A stretch of 62,723 nt of DNA from Cladosporium sp. IMV 00045 (lineage: Eukaryota; Ascomycota; Dothideomycetes; Cladosporiales; Cladosporiaceae): NCBI GenBank assembly GCA_001931905.2, contig MSJI02000506.1, positions 1 through 62,723 of the forward strand, read 5' to 3'. Under the pieces are notes generated by a model. That model had not been told where the DNA came from. It was given only the letters and a program-made list of their open reading frames with translations, and did not search any database. This document shows, piece by piece, positions 55,074 to 62,723 of the stretch (the stretch's first letter is position 1; each line of letters begins with the position of its first letter). The position numbers and the translations under genes are program-made.

Positions 55074-55747
55074 CGAGTCGGATGTATGTACCAAAGTGCC
55101 AAATTCATCTATTCTTCGATTTATGCTAACACCAAAAGTCGTCTGACCAGGAAAAAAGGTAACCTTGTCACCTTCTAGAACGTCCACTAGACACGAACGA
55201 CAGCAGCATTTAGCCAACGTGCCCCCTCCAACCCTCCTTTCCTGTTCATTAGTACTCGCTTCCTACTTCATGGCCTACCTTCTACTCCGTCGACTAAATC
55301 TATGAATACTCGCCGGACGTGACAATACATCACTGTGAGCTAAACCCTGAAAGAAGCTAGCTTAGCCTTTGCGTAGTGATAGAGATACAGGTAAGCCGTG
55401 ATGCGGCTTAGCTCCCGCTTTGTATGGGTTTACAGCTTTTCGACCTTCGTCTTCAGCCCATATTTTGTTAGGTACTAGATTGAATATGAGGATAGACTAT
55501 GCCACCAAATAAGTCAATGGGGCTCAAACCCTAACCCTGAGCTCTAAGAGCTTTTCGCGGCTATTCCAGATCTATAGACACTGGAGACCGAGTGACTTTT
55601 AGCTCCCGCTTAGCGCCCAACATAGTAAGCTCTCCGCCCTATTGTACTTGCGCCAGGTGATTTATATTCAGTCATGTTCGCTTTAATTTATAGTCATACG
55701 ATTCTACCTTCTCATGCCATCGATGTACACAAACTGCCTGCGCTACA
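55074..55747. other. Intergenic
   Basis: Contains a perfect 7-bp hairpin (TAAGCCG-TGATG-CGGCTTA, 55392-55410) and two copies of TAGCTCCCGCTT (about 55409 and 55600). No gene. Confidence 0.45.
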
Positions 55748-56455
55748 ATGGCTCGCAATTACACAACTCACGCATTAACCCAGGACCAACCGAATCTTCT
55801 GCAACTCGCTAGGAAAACCGCCTCGCTACGGTTGGAGGGCCTTCTCCAATCGCCGGATTCCTTCTCCTCGACTTACGATGAGGAAGCCTCTCTAACAGAC
55901 GCCGAGCAACTGGAGAAGCTCATGAGACCGAAAAGGACAACCATCATTGCCGCGCAAGCCGGGGAACAGGGCGACTGGACCGAAGCAACATGGGCTGGAC
56001 AAGTGACACTCCTTGGACCATTGACACGAGCAGAATATCTTGCCCCTTTTCTCCAGACTCACCAGGGCGAGCATGGGCTTTCACCTACGGAGCTAAACGC
56101 AACGTTCGCACCCATCTCTTCCGAGGACGCAAAGACGGCGTACTGGCACATGACTGCCTTGTATGTCTTGGACGAGCACCGGCGTCAAGGCCTGGGTGAC
56201 CAGCTCTGCAAAAAAGCCTTCGAGTATATTGAGGAACAGGAAGGCAGCGCCAGGAGCGAGTTGCGCATCGTCATCAAGCCTAGTAACGGAGTCGTGTTGA
56301 AAATGTATGAGCGGTTGGGTTTCGAGGTCAAGGAAGGGAAATCGACGCTAGCTGAAGCTATCGCTGCTTCTGAGGGGAGTGATGCTTTGCCTGATGACTA
56401 TTCTCTTCGAAAGGCATTCTTGGAGAGAACTGGCCTTGTCATGGTAAGACGATAG
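55748..56455 (+). CDS. GNAT-family N-acetyltransferase
   Basis: An intronless 235-aa frame. The acetyl-CoA binding motif A is ALYVLDEHRRQGLGDQLCKKA (R-R-x-G-x-G pattern, about 138-157), preceded by the strand AYWHMT and followed by the motif B helix and strand VLKMYERLGFEV. Typical of fungal GNAT proteins with an N-terminal RLEGLLQSPDSFSSTYDEE segment that resembles amine acetyltransferases. Acceptor unknown. No targeting signal. Confidence 0.9.
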   Translation: MARNYTTHALTQDQPNLLQLARKTASLRLEGLLQSPDSFSSTYDEEASLTDAEQLEKLMRPKRTTIIAAQAGEQGDWTEATWAGQVTLLGPLTRAEYLAPFLQTHQGEHGLSPTELNATFAPISSEDAKTAYWHMTALYVLDEHRRQGLGDQLCKKAFEYIEEQEGSARSELRIVIKPSNGVVLKMYERLGFEVKEGKSTLAEAIAASEGSDALPDDYSLRKAFLERTGLVMVRR

Positions 56456-58284
56456 GCTGGGGACGATGAGTAATTTCCTACTATGCACGGGAGAACCTAC
56501 CATATCTCGGGCTTTCATCTCTCCAGTATTTTGGCGTGAGACTTAAGCTCTGGTAGACCTCCCGAACGTCGACAACGCGAAGGGCTCTGCCTTTGTCGCA
56601 GAAGCGTCTGACTTCATCGCGCGAATCCTGGCGTCGTAAATAGTACTGTGCACCCGGAATCGATCAAGGCAATGGTACTGTCCTATCGTTACTCAAAAAC
56701 CGCAGGCTGTTGACGTAACGATCCTGTCCTGCTGCCATTCGTTGTGGCCTCAAGTGAAGGGGGTGCTATGCTTTGAGAAGGCTTTGCAGTTCGTGTCGAA
56801 TGAGTTCGATTTTTGCATTCGTTGCTTCCGTGATGTGGGCCGATTGATGTTAGTAATACTATGACTAGATTATGTCTCCGTTCGGCTACTATCTACTAGA
56901 ATGCCCCATGCATATTGTACAAAGCGCTTCATCTCCAGGTTTGGAGATGTGACATGCCTTATATTGGGATAGATCACTAGATCTTGTCTAGTTAGAAGAT
57001 AGCTATTCGCGTTGAACTACGGTAGACGAACCTTCATCGAAGCGGTGTTAGAAGAACCTTTTGAGATTCACAGGGGGTTTGTAGGCTTCTCAGCTCCCGC
57101 TTCTGACCCTTCTCTGCCGCCCGCGGAGTTCAAGTGAGACGAAGGAAAGCAAGGCACAAGAATACGTAGAAAGGGTGAAAACCTACAATTCTAGGAGGAT
57201 AAACTGATATCGATCAATCAATAACATCCGGGTTCAAATCAGATCAATTCAGAAGAAAGATCCACATCAACATCACGTCTCATCACGACAAGCGCGAATG
57301 ATAAGAATGTCAAGAGATTCAAGAGAAGAAGAAAAGGAGACGAAGGATAATAACGCAAACGCTGCCCTCCCGCTCAGAGTATCCCTCCGGAACAAAAACC
57401 CAAGGTACATTGATGAGAAGAGAACCACCGCCCCGTAGCAGTAGCATTAATCCACCAGTCCTGCCCCATGATTCGATCGGTCTTCAGAATATCCCCGGTT
57501 TCCACCCTTTGGAAGAAAGCCCTCCCGTTCGTTCCTTCTTTCTCAAGATTCATTTCATCCAGATCAAAAACCCACAAAAAATCGGACGAAAAAAAAAAAT
57601 CGAAAAGAGGTAAAGAAGTAAAAGCACAACAAAAAGAGAATTTGCTCAAATTCATTCCTCACCAAGCACGTAACACACAAACACAATATCTGAAAAATTC
57701 ACCACCAAGAAGAAGAAGTAAAAAAGTTAAGAAGAACACACAAGATCAAGATATTTTTTCTGACAGGAAAAAAAAGAAGAACAAAATTTCCCGCCCCTTC
57801 CTGCACCTGTCCTTGTTCCTTGTCCTGTCCTGACGAGAGAGAATTGAAGAAGCTGAAAGGAGAAAAAGACAAGAAAGGACGCCTTTTTGAACTCCCGCTA
57901 ATAAGAAAAAGAAAAATTGCAAAGGAGGAAAGAAGAAAGAGAAGACAAGAAGCAGAGAAAAGAGAGAACCCGTGGGTGATTTGGAGGAGAAAAGATTCAG
58001 CGAGGAAAATGATGGTCGTGTCGGAAGAGAGAAAGGGAGAGAGATAGAAGATGTTTCGGTGATATTGTGAGGCTGTTGTGATTTGGTTTCGTCGCGAATT
58101 TTTGGCGTAAAGATTTGATCTTGTTTTGGGAGTTTCGGGGAGCGTGGGTGGTTGGTGTGGGTTGATTGTGGAGGAGACGTGGAGGGCGTTGCGTTGGTGA
58201 CAAACGTGGAGATTTGGAGTGTTGGGAAAGCGTATCAATAGAGAATTCTTTCTTTCTTTTTCTTTTCTTTTCGGTAAAGGGTCA
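56456..58284. other. 1.8-kb region with long purine-rich tract
   Basis: No supportable gene. About 57540-58060 is strongly A/G-rich on the plus strand with several A-runs, i.e. CT-rich in the direction of the G-alpha gene, and most likely part of its 3' UTR/downstream region. A third TCAGCTCCCGCTT copy lies at about 57090. Confidence 0.5.
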
Positions 58285-59667
58285 TCATAAGATGCCGGAG
58301 TCTTTGAGGGCGTTTTGTAGAATCGTCTCTTTTACTGCGGCGAAGACAAGACGGATGTTGGAGGTGTCGGTGGCTTGGGTAAGACTGGACAGGGGTTAGC
58401 TGGGTTGATAGTATCATATCCGCGGCGGGCGACTCACTGTGGATAGAGATTCAAATGTGCTCTGTTCACCTGATTAAACCGCCAAAGCAGGTATTTTGCC
58501 GCACGGTTGACATCGTCTCCTCCCGAATAATCTGGGAAGTACTCCCCTAGTGGTGACTTCTTCAATTTCTGTCGGAAGAGATCCACTTTGTTGAGGAAGA
58601 GGACGATGGATGTTCGCATGAACCACCTCGAGTTTACCACCGAGTCGAAGAGCACAAGAGACTCCATCATACGGTTCTACTAGGTGTTAGCTCGGATTCA
58701 CTGGCCATGATACGGACTTCACGTACCTGACTGCTTTCTTCAAGCAAGACTTGATCGTATTCGCTAAGTGCCACACAAAAGATGATTGATGTCACATTCT
58801 CGAAACAGTGGATCCACTTCTTTCTTTCACTTCGCTGGCCACCCACATCGAACATACTGTGTAGATGTCAGCAGTGCACCGAGGGAAACCGTGCTCCATC
58901 ACACTCACTGTATGCTCAGCTGGCCCATCTGAAACCGCGTTTCATAGATACCAGTGGTCTTTGTTCTCGCTCGGAGTACATCTGCTTCGGTTGGCGTATA
59001 ATCTGAAGCTGCGATTCTGTCGGCTTCGTCGAAGAAACTATGTTCTGTCAGTGGCCGCCACAAAGAATGGTTATTGATCCATCTAGCCTGGACACTCACT
59101 ATGGTGCTGAATCCATGAGGTAAAATTCATTCTGGTGGTCAAACACCTTCGAGATGCAAGGGTCTTTCCATAAGCTGCTCACAGCCTGACCAGCCCTGGG
59201 ATCCAAGACCGAGTGCGGATCTGGGTCCACGGAGTGTTCCATGAGAAATTCGCAATGCTGCTTGTTGGCTGGATTCTGGACCTCGATCTCAAACTGTCGC
59301 ATTGCGCCAATCAAGGCTTTCGCGCAGTCGATCAGGTTCTTGTATATGGTGTGGCGGTAGAGCGCGAGCTCATCATTTGTGTAGCCATTCTGGTGTATAA
59401 TCTTCATCTGCTTGACGATGGTACTCTTGCCGCTTTCTCCCGAGCCTATAGCCGCACTGTTAGCACCAATGTTCGTCCGGTCGCGCGAGCTTGCAAGCAG
59501 CAAGCGTGTAGCGCGTGCGAAATCGTGGTAGACTCCTTACCGAGTAGTAATATCTTGCACTCGCGACGCAGCTTCTTCGAGTCCTCCTCCAGTCCCCGGT
59601 CGATCATCTGGCTGCGCTTCTTCTGGTCGCCCTCATCATTCCCTCCGCTCGACATGCACGCACCCAT
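58285..59667 (-). CDS. ganB: Heterotrimeric G-protein alpha subunit, GNA-3/GanB group
   Basis: Six exons, 59541-59667, 59100-59445, 58909-59037, 58727-58856, 58438-58676 and 58285-58384, join in phase into 356 aa, the standard G-alpha length. The N-terminus MGACMSS has Gly2 for myristoylation and Cys4 for palmitoylation. G1 is GSGESGKST (43-51), switch I contains RARTKTTGI, switch II is [13 protein letters not shown]4 is FLNKVDLF, and G5 is TQATDT (TCAT box variant). The C-terminus is KDSGIL. N- and C-termini match the class III fungal G-alpha (GNA-3, GanB), which acts at the plasma membrane upstream of adenylyl cyclase in carbon sensing and conidiation. The cyclase-associated protein gene lies 19 kb away. 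Confidence 0.95.
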
Positions 59668-62600
59668 CCTTTCTGATTGCGGCGGCCTCTTGCAGCGGCC
59701 TGAGATGGATGGGCGCAAAAACCCGCGCGGGCGGTGGTGGGTTCCAGCCCACGGGAGCCCGTGGTGTGCAGGAGCCGGGGATAGCGAGTGCGGAGGCGAG
59801 ATGCGGAGACGGCGACAATGGGCGCAGTGAGGGTGAAGATGCCGTTGGAAAGTATGTAATTATCGAGGGACGCGGTGTCGCGGGATGTATAGCGGTTCCG
59901 GCGGGTGGGTAGTGGTGGTGGTGGTGGTGCCGGGGTGAGATGGCGAGAGCCGGGAGCTTGCTTTGTTGATGTCAGAGAGCTTGCGATGCGTACTGGCGCG
60001 CTCGCTGTGTCGGGGCGGCGCGGTGGGGATGAATAGAGTGCGGCGTGAGGATAGGGCGGTGGTGGGTATCGAGGGTGTAGAGGTCGTCTGACAGAGGCGG
60101 CGAGGTGGATGCACGCAGGGCAGTGTTGGTTGGTAGTATGATGTAGAGAGAGGAAGAGAGGACGAAGCTCGGATCAGCCAGCAAGCCAGACAGCTGCTAG
60201 GCAAAAGAGAGAGAGGGAGGGAGGGAGAGACTTGAGGAGAGAGTTCAGGCACGCGAACACGGGCTCGAAACGTACAAAGGACAAGAATAACATCACCACT
60301 ACTTGATGATATGAATCTCCTACCACTGACTACTGACTACTTTCCCAGTATACTGTCTCCGTTTCACACCACTCAATGCCTGTCTATATACCTCTATCGG
60401 ACATATCTCCTGTGTGAGATGGGTCGCCTCCCTTTGCTGCCTACCTGCCCGTCCGCAGCGACTCAGCCCGACTTTCAATGAGTGTGTGAACGCGTGACAA
60501 GTGGCTGCCGGCATCGTGGCCGCCATGATCGGGCACACCTGTGATATGCCACATTGCCGCCCCACGAGCAGGAGAGGCGCTCGAGAGGATGCAATGCCAG
60601 ACTCCTCGGACGGAGCTTGGAGGACGGCACGTTACAAGAACCAACCGCTACCACCTCCCTCCTACCAGTCGGAGAATTTGGACGCTCGCATCCACCTGTG
60701 CAACCCCCTACGTGTGCTTCCCGAACCTGGTGCCTTTTTTTGGGTGTGCCGGTGTGCCGGTCTTACAGAGTCGAAGCGTACTACATACCGTCTTCCCTCC
60801 TGTGCCTGCTCTCTTCGACTCGTACCGCCGTCCTTTTGTTTGATCCTGAAACCAGAAACGCTTATTAGGTACCCACGGTCCGAGCTCGCACGCTCGAATC
60901 GCGATGGTGGAGATGGATTTCTCCATTCTCCTCTCCTCTTCGCTTCTCTTCTCCACAGCGATGACGGAGGGAGTCTCTATTTGCTCGTCCGCGCACAACT
61001 TCTGAACCGTGATCGTGAAATCTTGGTGGTGCACCGCAGCCAGCCTTGTGTGGGGAGGATACATGTATCTGGTCGGCTGTGCAGACCGGATAGCAGACGG
61101 CAGTAGAGAGAGCGATTTCATCAGCAAGCGCTGAGGACTCTTTGGGTGACACGCACCGAAGCTCTGTGACGCCGACACCTGCGGATAAACACGACGAGAT
61201 GAGATGCGAGCGTTGGAAGGGTCATGAAACTCTTGCCTTGGCTGTTTCTAGTACGCTTGGAGGTCTGTCTTCCTCTGCAACCAACATTCAGCTCTCAGGA
61301 AAGGTACGTATGTACGTACATGCAGCAATACCCTGTACGTCGCATGCGAGATGTAATATGGAACACGTTCTATTCGGCCTGCCACACGCCTGATATTTCC
61401 TGACACCAAGTGCGTGCATGCGACTCGTGTCAGGCCCTGGCTTGCGACAGGAACGTGAGAATGGCCGGCCCGGATATCCAATGCACGCACACAGACACAT
61501 CAGAGCCCTCTTGGAAATACGTGTACAAACGTCAATACCTGAGGACGTAGCCTTTCGAGCCTGTTTTCCTCCGAGAAGAATGCGCCACACATGGGATTCC
61601 GTGTGAGTCGCCCGGAGACAACACCGAAGCCGTCGGTGGACGCAGCTCCGCACAGCGAGATGGCTCGAACGATGATTTGAGTATTCGTGAAAGGCCGAGG
61701 AAGAGCACCAAAACCTTGACCTCGCGCCATTTGAGACATACCCAGCTTCACAGAACACGAACGCGGGGGAGAGACAATAATGATACAGCCCAACAGCACA
61801 GTCATAACGGACAGTCTCAGGCTATCCAGGTTTCTTCGGAAATTTCTCAGTCGCCAAAATGTACAATCGTCATGATGAGCGCCAGCATGCTCGCGCGGAC
61901 CAGCAGTGGGCAAGGCAAGGCGATGCATTGATCCCCAAAAGTGGCAGTCCAAGGCAGACTTGTGGCAGAGGACATGGGGGTGTTTTGGGCCTCACACGTG
62001 CAGATGCCGCGACCACGGAGCACTGTGCGAGCCGAGCGACGGACGACTTGTGGCTGAGATCGCGCACAACAGCGTGACAGGCCGGCGTGGTGGGCGAAGT
62101 TTCGCAGACGAGGAGAGGTTTGTGGCTGATATACCATCGGGATCGAAGATCGGAGTTCGAGTGCATGGCTCGATGGCTCGATGGCAAGACTAGAAGCACA
62201 TGTGCCGCCTCTCATCAATCTCGCTCCACCGCCCTGACCAGGCGGTAGTAGTGCTTCTCTCATAATCCCATGTTTCCCCCTCCTCTTCCCCTCCTCCATA
62301 GACAAAAACATCGGTCTGTGAAGAAGACCATACCTCGTCCTGTGTCTCCCCTTCAGCCTCACGCGATCCATCCTTCTCTGCCCCGCGTGAGGATCGAGCA
62401 GCAGCGCGAACGCATCGCCACCCGCCAATTCCCAGATCGACAGGACCTGATCGACAATCCCGCCGCGAGCCTCTGTCACTATTGCCTGATACATACACTT
62501 TTGCCGCGCGACAAAATTGTGCGTCCGTCGTTGCACCTTTCCCTTCTCCTACCTGACCACCGTCCCCCATCCTGCAAACACCGACATCCTCTCACCACAT

Positions 62601-62723
62601 TTCCTCCTCCCTACGCTGCCACGCTGGTTATCAGCGCGTGGTGAACAACCGGCTTACGCCTAAGCTTCTAGCCCGCCAACTTCGTCACTCCTACGCCACG
62701 CCCCGCTACTAGCCAACACCAAA
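59668..62723. other. 3-kb region upstream of the G-alpha gene, no supportable gene
   Basis: It contains the 5' leader and promoter of the G-alpha gene, with CT-rich runs on the minus strand near 59870-60240. Frames of up to 229 codons exist on both strands but none shows a domain, and they overlap each other. I see no TATA, repeat or RNA gene that I can defend. Confidence 0.45.

Noticed and set aside
55525..55545. CCCTAACCC telomere-like repeat
   Set aside because: Only about two units, inside ordinary intergenic DNA between two intact genes. Not a telomere or interstitial array.
57374..58238. Frames of 93-179 codons in the purine-rich tract
   Set aside because: Encoded peptides are low-complexity Lys/Arg/Glu or Phe/Ser/Leu runs produced by the A/G bias.
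60501..62536. Frames of 156-229 codons on both strands upstream of the G-alpha gene
   Set aside because: They overlap on opposite strands, have no recognisable domain and no splice structure. GC-rich DNA gives such frames by chance.
1..62723. CRISPR array, operon structure or bacterial-type signals
   Set aside because: Introns, tRNA introns and gene families show nuclear eukaryotic DNA; no spaced direct repeats were seen.

Overview
The window is nuclear DNA of a filamentous ascomycete (Pezizomycotina; the gene set and gene density fit a dothideomycete, but that rank is inference). Short 45-200 nt GT-AG introns with CTAAC/CTGAC branch sites, intron-containing tRNAs, a dispersed 5S rRNA gene, a GNA-3/GanB-type G-alpha subunit, a LaeA-like methyltransferase, a DUF4246 protein and a HET-NACHT-ankyrin protein all point there. 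I rebuilt gene models by reading both strands and joining exons in phase.

Layout. 0-12 kb is rich in self/non-self and cell-death type genes: a HET-NACHT-ankyrin NLR-like gene running off the left edge, tRNA-Gly, an O-methyltransferase, a small secreted cysteine-rich protein, then a divergent pair made of a Ser/Thr kinase with a C-terminal WW domain and a HeLo-like/pseudokinase protein. The kinase has one in-frame TAG where a conserved Trp is expected. 12.8-24 kb is metabolic: a Baeyer-Villiger monooxygenase, a DUF4246 protein, then a decayed catabolic cluster. In that cluster an NCS1 permease and a hydantoinase/oxoprolinase are broken head-to-head at one junction, followed by an intact APC permease. 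26.5-28.2 kb holds an eight-exon LaeA-like methyltransferase.

28.2-33.8 kb is an AT-rich gene desert. It contains a 98-bp tandem repeat, a hairpin and a complete but dead pogo/Tc1-mariner element (31397-33217) with terminal inverted repeats, TA target-site duplications and RIP-like dinucleotide bias. The surrounding desert shows the opposite bias.

33.8-47.8 kb returns to ordinary genes: a metallo-beta-lactamase-fold hydrolase divergent from a carboxymuconolactone decarboxylase-like protein, a PfkB/MAK32-like kinase divergent from cyclase-associated protein (Srv2), tRNA-Pro, a sulfotransferase-like P-loop protein, a membrane-anchored UIM protein and a Dal5-type MFS transporter. 48-54 kb carries a BAHD-like acyltransferase flanked by 5S rRNA sequence, a secreted heme-thiolate peroxidase and a truncated 5S pseudogene. 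54.4-59.7 kb has a Nudix protein, a GNAT acetyltransferase and the six-exon G-alpha gene. The last 3 kb shows no supportable gene.

The most interesting signals are the kinase/HeLo-pseudokinase pair, which resembles RIPK-MLKL in parts list, and the single TAG in the kinase, which could be a nonsense allele or a site of A-to-I mRNA editing.
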